This document shows positions 1 through 7,992 of a stretch of 64,000 nucleotides of DNA, piece by piece. The stretch is from Chloroflexota bacterium. Its GTDB lineage: Bacteria; Chloroflexota; UBA6077; FW602-bin22; JACPRP01. Within the stretch, counting starts at the first letter, position 1; each line of letters opens with the position of its first letter. Made by a program: the position numbers and the translations under genes. The stretch lies in the NCBI GenBank assembly GCA_023480885.1, contig JAMCWX010000046.1, positions 62,001-126,000 of the forward strand, given 5' to 3'. The notes under the pieces were generated by a model. That model was not told where the DNA came from. It saw only the letters and a list, made by a program, of their open reading frames with translations, and made no database searches.

Positions 1-9
1 TGCTATAAT

Positions 10-315
10 GTGACTATGGGTAATCAACTCTCAATGAAATCCAATACCTTATGGATGCGCATCGACCCGCAAAGACAAACGTGCAAAGTCTGCGGACATG
101 CGGACAAGTTCAACTTCCACGTGCCCGATCACATCTGGCGAGCCGTTGTCCCTTATCCGTATCGGCAGCTCGTTGTCTGTCTGAGTTGCTTTGACGAGTT
201 CGCGCGCCAGAGACAGGTAGACTATGCGCCGTTCATAAACGAGCTGCTATTCGTTGGCGACCGCGCTCATTTTGCATTCAAACCAATCAGGACACTTACC
301 ATCGACGATGATTAG
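10..315 (+). CDS. hypothetical protein with CxxC pairs (zinc-binding-like)
   Basis: ORF; CKVC...CLSC motif pair; TATAAT just upstream. Confidence 0.6.
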   Translation: MTMGNQLSMKSNTLWMRIDPQRQTCKVCGHADKFNFHVPDHIWRAVVPYPYRQLVVCLSCFDEFARQRQVDYAPFINELLFVGDRAHFAFKPIRTLTIDDD

Positions 316-476
316 TGGCAATTCCCTAGTTTCTCTTTGTCCTTGCACTGGTTACAAAGTTCGCCGCTGTTTGGTTTGATGTACCGCTCATCGTAGTTGC
401 TCGTAGGCCAATTTGAGCAGTTGCGACAAAAGTGCCAGGTGTCAGATCCTTTTTGCTTGCGATACACGTTAGCCAT
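312..476 (-). CDS. small CxxC...CxxC protein (54 aa)
   Basis: MANVYRKQKGSDTWHFCRNCSNW...LCNQCKDKEKLGNCH; internal ATG at 474-476 of the 312-611 ORF. Confidence 0.55.
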   Translation of the reverse strand: MANVYRKQKGSDTWHFCRNCSNWPTSNYDERYIKPNSGELCNQCKDKEKLGNCH

Positions 477-756
477 TTGATTGCCCTCCTTCTCTAAACT
501 TATACTTACAGTATCGACAAACACGCGCCTCTGATTGCACCAATTCAGCACATCTAGGACACTTCTTTTTTCTTCCCGAATAGATAGCTTCCCATTCAAG
601 GGCTTCCTCATTCGGCGCTCGGGAAATCATAAAAAGAAGCCCAAAGATGCCAAAGAAGAAACCAAAGAGAAAGCCATTAATGTACCCATGCCCTTTCTTG
701 CCAGATACATAGGCTGCGAGGAACGGGAATATCATCCAGATAAGAATTAGTTCCAC
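469..756 (-). CDS. membrane protein with C-terminal zinc ribbon
   Basis: hydrophobic N-terminal half then CPRCAELVQSEARVCRYCKYKF. Confidence 0.65.
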   Translation of the reverse strand: MELILIWMIFPFLAAYVSGKKGHGYINGFLFGFFFGIFGLLFMISRAPNEEALEWEAIYSGRKKKCPRCAELVQSEARVCRYCKYKFREGGQSNG

Positions 757-761
757 TAAGG

Positions 762-896
762 TTACTCAGACGCATCTTCAGCCACAACAGGCGGTTCTCC
801 CAGTGCTTCCAATTCATCTGCGGCAATCTTGATTTCGTCAGCTAATTTCCTGAATGCGTTTCCAATTTCAGTGATTTCGCCTTCCTCGTTTGTCAT
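762..896 (-). CDS. hypothetical 44-aa protein
   Basis: MTNEEGEITEIGNAFRKLADEIKIAADELEALGEPPVVAEDASE read from the sequence. Confidence 0.4.
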   Translation of the reverse strand: MTNEEGEITEIGNAFRKLADEIKIAADELEALGEPPVVAEDASE

Positions 897-1030
897 GTTC
901 CTACTCCATCCATTCTCAGCCTCAACTCAATCAACTCCCCTGGCACCTCGAAAAACTCCTCCATCTCTCTGATTTCGTAGCCTTTCCTGACAAGGCCAAG
1001 TAGTGGCTTCAACGGCACTAAGATCAACGC

Positions 1031-1765
1031 TTAAAACCTGGGCCTTGGAGACAACCTATTACTACGCATACGTGCAACCATGACGACCCCATCAGTTTGT
1101 ATCCTCTGCGATTTTGGTCTATATTGTACCGTCTTAACGACACCAAGAATCCTTGTATTCTCATTCACCTTTAACGGCGGACGCTTTTGTAGTGCAACCA
1201 AGTAGAAATCTCCGTTCCTTTGTTCCAATTGCTTTACCAAGCTTTCACCATCGTGAATAGCTAAGACAATATCACCTGATGTTGGACTAGCATCCAGGTC
1301 TACAATAACCCTATGCCCCTCCATTATCTCTGGCTCCATGCAATCACCTGAGACTGGCACGGCTACAAATCTATGACCACGTGCTCCTGCCTCAGGCAAA
1401 TATGGCCAAAGTTCAGCCTCTACCAAAGTACCTGCTCCAGCAGAAGCAGGCTGAGTGGTTTCTGGAACCAAGATAGGGGTTGCTGCTTCAAGTTCTCGAA
1501 GTATCTCTTGTGGTGTACGAGTTCGAGTAGGAATCTGTGTCGATGGCGCAGGATATCCTGCTGCTGCCAAAAGAACAGATGACGGTACATGAAGTACAGG
1601 TGCGAGTTTCCCCAGTCGATTAGCCTCTGGCTTTTCTGTCGCTCCACGTTCCACCTTGGAGACCCAGGGTCTCGTGACTCCGGCATACTCAGCAAGCTGT
1701 CCCTGCGTCAATCCCCGTTCATCCCTAAGTCTCTTAATTAACTGCCCCACAGTCTCCTCGTTCAC
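1031..1765 (-). CDS. CI/LexA-like phage repressor (XRE HTH + S24-type peptidase)
   Basis: N-terminal HTH LTQGQLAEYAGVTRPWVSKVERG; C-terminal VSGDCMEPEIMEGHRVIVDLDASPTSGDIVLAIHDGESLVKQL. Confidence 0.9.
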   Translation of the reverse strand: MNEETVGQLIKRLRDERGLTQGQLAEYAGVTRPWVSKVERGATEKPEANRLGKLAPVLHVPSSVLLAAAGYPAPSTQIPTRTRTPQEILRELEAATPILVPETTQPASAGAGTLVEAELWPYLPEAGARGHRFVAVPVSGDCMEPEIMEGHRVIVDLDASPTSGDIVLAIHDGESLVKQLEQRNGDFYLVALQKRPPLKVNENTRILGVVKTVQYRPKSQRIQTDGVVMVARMRSNRLSPRPRF

Positions 1766-1781
1766 TGTCTACCTCCCATTG

Positions 1782-1795
1782 GATACGATTGTATC
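1782..1795. promoter_or_regulatory. putative repressor operator O1, GATAC-GATT-GTATC
   Basis: perfect inverted repeat overlapping the putative -10 of the minus-strand repressor promoter. Confidence 0.65.
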
Positions 1796-1816
1796 ACGAC
1801 TTTGCACAAGTGATAA
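1788..1816 (-). promoter_or_regulatory. putative repressor promoter
   Basis: minus strand TTATCA - 17 nt - TACAAT. Confidence 0.5.
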
Positions 1817-1846
1817 AAAATATTTAGAAATTGCCTGATTTAGGTA

Positions 1847-1875
1847 TTGACAAGCGTTTCTACTTGTGATACTCT
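1847..1875 (+). promoter_or_regulatory. putative rightward early promoter
   Basis: TTGACA (1847-1852) - 17 nt - TACTCT (1870-1875) upstream of the Cro-like gene. Confidence 0.5.
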
Positions 1876-1881
1876 CGTATC
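1868..1881. promoter_or_regulatory. putative repressor operator O2, GATAC-TCTC-GTATC
   Basis: second copy of the same 5-4-5 inverted repeat, overlapping the rightward -10. Confidence 0.65.
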
Positions 1882-1898
1882 GCAGGAACGGAGGGGCA

Positions 1899-2138
1899 AT
1901 GTTAACAGACAAATTGAAGATCAAACAGCAAGAATTAGGGTTGAACGATACTGATTTTGCAAGGAAGCTCAGTGTTCCTCGTTCAACTTGGAGAAATGCA
2001 AAAGTGGGCATTAGGAAACCTAGTCGCAGACTTGCCCTGAAGGCGATGGGGATGTTTCCTGACCTAACTGCTGATTGCGTTTCTTTTTTGCTTTCTGATG
2101 ATACGACCATCACCAATGACAAGACGCACGTAGCATAG
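1899..2138 (+). CDS. Cro-like HTH regulator
   Basis: MLTDKLKIKQQELGLNDTDFARKLSVPRSTWRNAKVGIRKPSRR; divergent from repressor. Confidence 0.7.
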   Translation: MLTDKLKIKQQELGLNDTDFARKLSVPRSTWRNAKVGIRKPSRRLALKAMGMFPDLTADCVSFLLSDDTTITNDKTHVA

Positions 2139-2204
2139 CCCAAGGGCGCAATCGCTGTGTTACACGAATCCGTTGAGTTGGACACAAAATAGAAGGAGGA
2201 ACCA

Positions 2205-2381
2205 ATGCAAACCCCACGCGCAACCATCAATCCCGGCACCCTTCGCAGCCGCCAAGAGAAACTGGACTACTGCAAACAGGGCAAGGCGTACAAGGAGCAG
2301 GTAAAGGCGCGAATGGCGATGCGAACCCCAGAGCAGGTCAAGAGAGACTATGAAAGTCTCGTGGACATCTTCGAGGGATGA
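2205..2381 (+). CDS. hypothetical 58-aa protein
   Basis: MQTPRATINPGTLRSRQEKLDYCKQGKAYKEQVKARMAMRTPEQVKRDYESLVDIFEG; AGGAGG RBS; below the ORF-track length cut. Confidence 0.6.
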   Translation: MQTPRATINPGTLRSRQEKLDYCKQGKAYKEQVKARMAMRTPEQVKRDYESLVDIFEG

Positions 2382-2674
2382 GTGAGATGAGCAATGATCA
2401 GATCATCGTCGATCGCAACCGACTGTCCGAAGCCGTGGACGAACTGATGAGCGAGCGCTACGGCGACATGGACAGGGCAGAGGTGGAACGGGCCTTGTGG
2501 CACTGGCTGCAATCGTCAATTGATAAACTCATTAAGCAGGCGGCAACGCTCACTCACTCCGACTACAGGTCGGAGTTCCACAAGCGAGACTTCCAGCAGG
2601 GCTTAACCGATCTTTGGCTTCGCAAGTTTCTTAAAGAACAGGACACCAAGGCCGTGGGAAGCGTGAGCAGATGA
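2378..2674 (+). CDS. hypothetical protein
   Basis: ORF with overlapping start/stop in operon. Confidence 0.65.
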   Translation: MSEMSNDQIIVDRNRLSEAVDELMSERYGDMDRAEVERALWHWLQSSIDKLIKQAATLTHSDYRSEFHKRDFQQGLTDLWLRKFLKEQDTKAVGSVSR

Positions 2675-3066
2675 GCAGACATGCTTACGTTTACCCCGAG
2701 GCGGTCATTGAGGAAACCGAAGATCTTAAAGCTGTGCGCGGTGAGATCGAGGACATCGAAGCCGTTGTCGCGGCACTCACGGCCACACGCGATAAGCGCG
2801 AAATCCGCCTAGCAGGCCTTATTCGCAACGGTGCGGATCGTCAACACCTCCTCGCGGAACTGGACGCCATCGAGGAGATCAACGAACGAATCGAGCAGCT
2901 AACAGGGGAGCGGGACAAAGCCGAGGAGATGCAGGACATCGAAATTGAGCTAATGTCAGTGCAGGCCGTGAGCCATTGCGAGAGTTGCCTGCAGCTTAAC
3001 GCCTGCAAGTCATTCGAGAAACCAGATCTTTCACGACGTGCGCTTTCACAGCGCGTAGCTGTTTAG
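2671..3066 (+). CDS. hypothetical protein, coiled-coil plus CxxC
   Basis: ORF; HCESCLQLNACKSF near C-terminus. Confidence 0.65.
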   Translation: MSRHAYVYPEAVIEETEDLKAVRGEIEDIEAVVAALTATRDKREIRLAGLIRNGADRQHLLAELDAIEEINERIEQLTGERDKAEEMQDIEIELMSVQAVSHCESCLQLNACKSFEKPDLSRRALSQRVAV

Positions 3067-3161
3067 CGAATTAAGAAAGAGGAAAGGGGGATAACCTCCG
3101 AGTGAAATGGTAAGGCTGCAAACTGAATAGCCCATTCCGCATACAGATGAGAAAAAGAAAA

Positions 3162-3216
3162 GAGTGCGGCTAGTTTGGAGGGCTGACCGCACTCAAGAAG
3201 CCCACAACAACGGGCT
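3162..3216 (+). promoter_or_regulatory. two tandem stem-loops in an intergenic region
   Basis: GAGTGCGG(3162-3169)/CCGCACTC(3187-3194) and AGCCC(3199-3203)/GGGCT(3212-3216). Confidence 0.4.
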
Positions 3217-3307
3217 CATCGTGCCAAGTATACGTTACATAACATTTATTGTCAAGCGTTGAGGGCCAGGAAAGCATTACGGTTTATTCAGGAAAGGGGG
3301 TTAGGCA

Positions 3308-3625
3308 ATGTCAGACGGTAGCATTTCTGTAAGGGAGGCTGGGCGACTAGGTGGCGAGAAGGTCAAGAAGCTCTATGGCCCGGAATTCTATTCCAAGATC
3401 GGCAAGAAGGGCGGCGAGACGGTTCTCGAAGAGCGTGGCCACATCTTCTACGAGGAGATCGGACGCAAAGGCGGGGAAGCCCTAAAAGCCAAGAGTAGCC
3501 CAGGGTTCTACTCCGAGATCGGCAAGCGTGGCGGGGATGCCGTTAAGGCAAAGCACGGAGAGGACTACTACTCCAAGATCGGCAAACTTGGCGGTCGGAG
3601 ACGCGCTAAGGCTGCGAAAGTCTAG
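3308..3625 (+). CDS. KGG-repeat protein (GsiB/con-10-like general stress family)
   Basis: internal repeats FYSKIGKKGGE / FYEEIGRKGGE / FYSEIGKRGGD / YYSKIGKLGG. Confidence 0.75.
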   Translation: MSDGSISVREAGRLGGEKVKKLYGPEFYSKIGKKGGETVLEERGHIFYEEIGRKGGEALKAKSSPGFYSEIGKRGGDAVKAKHGEDYYSKIGKLGGRRRAKAAKV

Positions 3626-3642
3626 GGGAGGGAAACGCATCG

Positions 3643-3777
3643 ATGGGTGTCTGCGCAGTATGCGGGAAAATCACGGAGAAACGCTACTACTCCATAAATC
3701 CCAAGACTAACAAGGGCGAATGGGTATGCCCTGGCTGCGAGGGCCAATGGTCACGTTTACCGACCGCAAAGCGTTGA
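3643..3777 (+). CDS. small zinc-ribbon-like protein (44 aa)
   Basis: MGVCAVCGKITEKRYYSINPKTNKGEWVCPGCEGQWSRLPTAKR. Confidence 0.55.
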   Translation: MGVCAVCGKITEKRYYSINPKTNKGEWVCPGCEGQWSRLPTAKR

Positions 3778-3842
3778 CCACGTGGGAATACCAAACGCTG
3801 CACTGTGAATCAAATCTGTAACGAACGGAGGTAATCAAGGCG

Positions 3843-4385
3843 ATGGGAACGAACGGACTAGCAACGGCGCTAATGGAACAGGTCAACGCGCTCACTCTGG
3901 CTGAGAAACAGACCAGGGAGCTTATCAGCCAGGCACAAGCGGAATCGAACAGATTAGCCGAGAGACGCAACTACATCACTGGCCTGATTGGTCGCGCCGA
4001 CGAACTGAGCACTCGCTACCTGGAGATGATCGACACGGTAAACAAATGCTGCGCGACGGTGCGCGAGAAGCGTGACGTGCTCCAGGATGCCAGAGACCGG
4101 CTGGACAGGGCCAAGATCGAAGCGGTATTGCGCGAGACGCCAATCGAGAAAGGTGCACCTGGACGCATCAACGGCGCCAACGCAGAGATCCGCGCAATGC
4201 AGTCTGCACAAGTCGTTGATGAGGATATCAGCTATCAGAACTGCAAGGCAGAAGCGGAATTCTGCCAGCGCGACCTTGACCAGGCTGAGTTAGAGCAGCA
4301 AGCAGCATTGATGAAGGTATCGGCGCTCAAGGCCGTGACGAAGCTCTACACAGCAGAACTGGCCGTCATTGCGGAGTTGGAGTAG
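3843..4385 (+). CDS. hypothetical coiled-coil protein
   Basis: ORF with RBS. Confidence 0.65.
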   Translation: MGTNGLATALMEQVNALTLAEKQTRELISQAQAESNRLAERRNYITGLIGRADELSTRYLEMIDTVNKCCATVREKRDVLQDARDRLDRAKIEAVLRETPIEKGAPGRINGANAEIRAMQSAQVVDEDISYQNCKAEAEFCQRDLDQAELEQQAALMKVSALKAVTKLYTAELAVIAELE

Positions 4386-4387
4386 CG

Positions 4388-4585
4388 GTGAAAGCAATTC
4401 ATATCACGTTGTTGCTACGTCAAACGCTCCTCTCCCAAAGCGTCAACGATGTACGGGGAAGGTGTCCCAAGTGCGGAGCCATAGCGGTCGTGGAAACCAG
4501 GACTTACGAACCGATGCCGGTCACCTGGGAGCTTTGCTCCGAGTGTGATTACACGGCGGTAGAGGCTGATTCTTTACTTGTTTGA
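4388..4585 (+). CDS. small zinc-ribbon-like protein
   Basis: CPKCGAIAV...ELCSECDYTA. Confidence 0.55.
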   Translation: MKAIHITLLLRQTLLSQSVNDVRGRCPKCGAIAVVETRTYEPMPVTWELCSECDYTAVEADSLLV

Positions 4586-4620
4586 TTTGCGCTGAGAGCG
4601 CAATAGGAGGGAATTACACA

Positions 4621-5427
4621 ATGGCAGTCGACAGATCACTTATCACCAGGCCCGAACAGGCTTTGACCGAAGCCGATGAGATACAGCAGATGCTTGCCGA
4701 TGAGATGAACAGGGACGGGGAGCGTCAGGCGTTTGAGTTGAAGCCGCCTCGATTTGGTATCAGTTCTCAGCTTCAGTTGTTCGTCAACAAGCTGACCAAC
4801 GATACCTACAAGACGCTCGAAGGCGTCGTTATCTTCAGTCGCGAGGTAAGCGGTTACTGGATAGAGGGCGAAAAGGCCCCTGTTTGCAGCAGCACCGATG
4901 GCATCAATGGCATCCCCCGTGGCAGCGACCACAGTCAGCGCTGTGCAGCGTGCAAGTTCAACCAGTGGGGAAGCGATCAAAAAGGTGGGCGGGGGAAAGC
5001 TTGCAAACAAATGCGGCGCCTCATCGTCCAGTTGGAGCAGTCACCGATTCCCGTGATTCTCAGTATTCCGCCCACGTCGATCAACGCATTCGATGAGTAC
5101 TGCTCTGGGCTTGTGACCAGCAAACCCCAAAGGACTTACTTTGCTGTCATAACCAAGATGGCGCTGGACAAGGTGTCCAATCCCGACGGCCAGGACTACT
5201 CCAAGGTCAGGTTCGAGAAGGTGCGTAACCTGATCATCGAAGAGATGTACCAGGTCAGGAAATGGCGTGATGAGTTCCAGAAATACGTCACCGTCGAGAT
5301 TGAGGCCGATGACTATAGCACCACTCCGAGCAACGGCAACGGCGCCACTCCCAACAGCGATTACGCCAATGAGCCGCCGCCCTGGGAGGATGATGCGCCG
5401 CCACCTGAAACGCCGCCAGAGTTATAG
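4621..5427 (+). CDS. putative phage ssDNA-binding-like protein with Zn-binding loop and acidic Pro-rich tail
   Basis: HSQRCAACKFNQWGS...GKACK; C-terminal PPPWEDDAPPPETPPEL; precedes replication genes. Confidence 0.5.
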   Translation: MAVDRSLITRPEQALTEADEIQQMLADEMNRDGERQAFELKPPRFGISSQLQLFVNKLTNDTYKTLEGVVIFSREVSGYWIEGEKAPVCSSTDGINGIPRGSDHSQRCAACKFNQWGSDQKGGRGKACKQMRRLIVQLEQSPIPVILSIPPTSINAFDEYCSGLVTSKPQRTYFAVITKMALDKVSNPDGQDYSKVRFEKVRNLIIEEMYQVRKWRDEFQKYVTVEIEADDYSTTPSNGNGATPNSDYANEPPPWEDDAPPPETPPEL

Positions 5428-5654
5428 GCGGGAGGATGCTGTAGGGGTTAAGTCTGAGGAATAGCATGCCGCTTAGATGCCGATAGGGCGGGGTGCCTAC
5501 GGGCCAAGGGCTTCTGTCGGAGAAACAGGAACGACGCCTACCGACTGTACGTCGTGGCAACCCGTAGGTTGTAGCAACTTTGCCCATGATGATATTTTGC
5601 GTGGCCGCGAAAGCCGGCGGGAATGCAAGGCTTGACGGCTCGGAGAGACGAGCA

Positions 5655-5721
5655 GGGAGCGTAGGCTAATGGTAGACCAGGGCCAAAAGCTCAGGAGTAA
5701 GTCCGATTCTTGCCGCTCCCA
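5655..5721 (+). ncRNA. tRNA-like element, degenerate anticodon arm
   Basis: acceptor GGGAGCG(5655-5661)/CGCTCCC(5714-5720); D-arm-like TAGGCTAATGGTAGACC; T-arm GTAAG-TCCGATT-CTTGC; anticodon arm lacks a canonical 5-bp/7-nt form. Confidence 0.5.
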
Positions 5722-5889
5722 CCGAAACAGTCCGCAGGGGATGATGGGGCAGGAAGAGGGGACTGTTTTGAATTGAGGCGGCGGCGTGGTGGGAACACGC
5801 TAGGCAACATAGGCACGGAACGGGATGTTGCAATCCTGCGCAGGGGCAAGCCGTGCGTGTCCTGTTTCGGGACTGGTTTCTCCGGCCAA

Positions 5890-5914
5890 GCAGGTTCGAA
5901 TCCTGCTCGTCTCA
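5890..5914 (+). ncRNA. canonical T-arm plus acceptor-like 3' strand inside the candidate ncRNA
   Basis: GCAGG-TTCGAAT-CCTGC then TCGTCTC-A; TCGTCTC is exactly complementary to GAGACGA at 5645-5651. Confidence 0.55.
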
Positions 5915-5981
5915 GGGAACAGTACAGGGCTTCACCTGTCCAGGGCCTTTACCCTGATAGAAAAACAGGGAGGTATCGTTG

Positions 5982-6563
5982 GTGTTTACCAGCCAAACAG
6001 CAAAAGTTGCAGCAAATCGAAGATCCGAAATCCTCACGCCAGAACAACGGAGCGATATTGCTCGCCTTGGTGCAGTAGCCAAGAATGCCAAGCATCCTAT
6101 TGGCTTGATGTCGCGCAAAGGCGGCTTGGCTACCCTCTCTAAACTCGGCAGAGACGGACTAGCAAATCGTATAGCTAAGTGGCGACGACGCAACCCGTCT
6201 AATCTGGAAAGGATCGTTGCGGCCTGGCTGGATGAAATCGGAGCCAAATACGAACGCGAGGCGCAAATAAGGGATTGGTACGCTGACTTTGCTGTTTCCT
6301 GTCACGGTAAACGACGTCGACTTATCGAAGCGAATGGGCACGCCTGGCATAACGATAACTGGCACGGAGAGGCCGATAAGAGGGCTGAACGCGACCGAGC
6401 CAAGATAGAAGCGTGGACTGCAGCAGGTTGGGCTGTCCTTGTCTTGCAGGAAAAGGAAATCAAAGACGGGACAGCAAAAGGAAAGCTCATTCAGTTTGTG
6501 AGGGAAACAGATGAAAGGCACACTGAGCCCAAGGATGGACGAAATACAGAAACTCGATTTTGA
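5982..6563 (+). CDS. Vsr/DUF559-like (EDxHD homing-type) endonuclease
   Basis: SNLERIVAAWLDEIGAKYEREAQIRDWYADFAV...RRLIEANGHAWHNDNWHG...RDRAKIEAWTAAGWAVLVLQEKEI; GGGAGGT upstream of GTG. Confidence 0.65.
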   Translation: MFTSQTAKVAANRRSEILTPEQRSDIARLGAVAKNAKHPIGLMSRKGGLATLSKLGRDGLANRIAKWRRRNPSNLERIVAAWLDEIGAKYEREAQIRDWYADFAVSCHGKRRRLIEANGHAWHNDNWHGEADKRAERDRAKIEAWTAAGWAVLVLQEKEIKDGTAKGKLIQFVRETDERHTEPKDGRNTETRF

Positions 6564-7140
6564 ATCATGTGTCTCCGAGTTCCTGAGCGCTGAGCAAGAC
6601 AAGCAATCTTGCCTTTGGCGCCAAGGCGATGTAGCTGTTTCCTTTGCTGAATCGTTTGGGGCTGACAAGAAAAGTGCCGCTGCGTTGGCTGGTCAAGTCG
6701 GCTGCTCAGCACGCTGGATTCGAGAGTTGCGCAAAGTGTCAGTCACGTTTCCTGAATCGCAACGCATCCCTGAGTTGACGTGGGCCCACCACAGGATCGC
6801 GAGCAAGACAGATGATCCGCAAGCGTGGCTCGAAAAGGCGTTGCACGGGAAGGTCAATTCAAAGGGCCAGTGGTCAGTGCTGTCAACGCGAGAGTTGCAG
6901 AACCTCATCAATACAGCGAGGGGCAAGGGGACTGAGGCAGAGGCGTCTGTTGATGTGGATGAGGTCGAGTTTCTTGTCACAATTACCTATGAGGAAGATT
7001 CAGGCAAGGATCACATTATCTATTTCAACGTGATTACCAATGCGGAAAATGGAGGCGATTGGCCTTTTCACGGCTGCTTGCCAGACGTAATCTACCAGAC
7101 TTTCGTGAGCCGGCTCAAAGCGAAGGAAACACGGAGATGA
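6511..7140 (+). CDS. hypothetical DNA-binding-like protein
   Basis: LAGQVGCSARWIRELRKVSVTFPES HTH-like segment. Confidence 0.5.
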   Translation: MKGTLSPRMDEIQKLDFESCVSEFLSAEQDKQSCLWRQGDVAVSFAESFGADKKSAAALAGQVGCSARWIRELRKVSVTFPESQRIPELTWAHHRIASKTDDPQAWLEKALHGKVNSKGQWSVLSTRELQNLINTARGKGTEAEASVDVDEVEFLVTITYEEDSGKDHIIYFNVITNAENGGDWPFHGCLPDVIYQTFVSRLKAKETRR

Positions 7141-7325
7141 AACTCGCTCAATCCCTTTGCCCTTATTGCAAACAACTGTACTGGCATCTGGAAAGCCGCA
7201 AGACACCGACTTGCAACGGGTTTGAATGTTTGTTTAGGCATACGTTTCGAAGGGCTCCGAGTGCTTTTGAGAGAGGTTCAGTGGTTCACCCGAAAGAGAC
7301 TGGACAGGGGAAACTTGCGAGATGA
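7137..7325 (+). CDS. small CxxC protein
   Basis: MKLAQSLCPYCKQLYWHLESRKTPTCNGFECLF; ATGA overlap. Confidence 0.5.
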   Translation: MKLAQSLCPYCKQLYWHLESRKTPTCNGFECLFRHTFRRAPSAFERGSVVHPKETGQGKLAR

Positions 7326-7468
7326 TCGACTTCAACCGTTCCCTGCACACGAACAAACAGATGGAGCACCTGTTCTTTATGTCGTATCTCCTCTTCAAGG
7401 GAAAGTTGACTGAGTGGCCTGGAGAGAATCACTTCGTGAAGATCAGATCACTGAGGGGCGTTCAATGA
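7322..7468 (+). CDS. hypothetical 48-aa protein
   Basis: MIDFNRSLHTNKQMEHLFFMSYLLFKGKLTEWPGENHFVKIRSLRGVQ. Confidence 0.45.
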   Translation: MIDFNRSLHTNKQMEHLFFMSYLLFKGKLTEWPGENHFVKIRSLRGVQ

Positions 7469-7992
7469 TAGCGCAACAGGCTAACCGCGGACTCGCCGCA
7501 GAGTTACGAGTTGAGATGGCAAATCGGTACTATCTCAACAAAGGCTTGGCACTTATCACGAAGGTGCCAACGAAGTTTGTCCCTCACTGGCGAAGCGGTG
7601 AAGGCATTGTCGGGGCGCACGTTGAGCGGAAGTCGATAGTCGACTTTGTTGGAATAACGCACGGCGGAACTGGCATAGCTTTCGACGTAAAAGAATGCTC
7701 CGTTGAACGCTGGCCACTGAGCAAACTCGAAGAGCATCAGCGCGACTTTCTGAATAAGTGGCACTCGGTTTTTGGCGGGATTGCCTTTGTGCTGCTCTTC
7801 TACAAGCCTACTGATTCAGTTCATGTTCTGACGATTGACCTGTACGAAGCTCATCAATCCGTGGCTGAGATGACCAGGCAGAGAGGATACAAGAGCCTCA
7901 CAATGGGGAAGATCACGGCGCTACCGAAGTGTGAGAGTACAGAGGGGTGCGTTGTGGATTATTTGGGGATGTTGGAGAGGATAGGTCTATGA
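7465..7992 (+). CDS. recU: RecU-like Holliday junction resolvase
   Basis: ANRG..E...N..Y...LALITKVPTKF...GEGIVGAHVERKSIVDFVGITHGGTGIAFDVKE...PLSKLEEHQ..FL....GGIAFVLLF. Confidence 0.8.
   Translation: MIAQQANRGLAAELRVEMANRYYLNKGLALITKVPTKFVPHWRSGEGIVGAHVERKSIVDFVGITHGGTGIAFDVKECSVERWPLSKLEEHQRDFLNKWHSVFGGIAFVLLFYKPTDSVHVLTIDLYEAHQSVAEMTRQRGYKSLTMGKITALPKCESTEGCVVDYLGMLERIGL

Larger units (their letters stand above)
5434..5978 (+). ncRNA. candidate large structured non-coding RNA
   Basis: ~540 nt between confident CDSs; many hairpins, e.g. CCTACGGG(5496-5503)/CCCGTAGG(5561-5568), ACGACG(5531-5536)/CGTCGT(5550-5555), AGGTTG-TAG-CAACTT, GCTCG(5638-5642)/CGAGC(5649-5653), GCGTG/CACGC, GCACGG/CCGTGC, CAGGG/CCCTG. 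Confidence 0.55.

Noticed and set aside
5645-5914. Standard tmRNA (ssrA)
   Set aside because: No recognisable tag ORF ending in LAA and no typical ssrA core sequences; only the T-arm/acceptor geometry fits.
5434-5978. Group I intron
   Set aside because: I could not identify convincing P/Q/R/S core sequences, although the nearby homing-type endonuclease keeps it possible.
5710-6142. ORFs 5710-6078 and 5825-6142 over the candidate ncRNA
   Set aside because: Compositionally odd, no RBS, no recognisable motifs, and they run across hairpins and the T-arm; treated as spurious.
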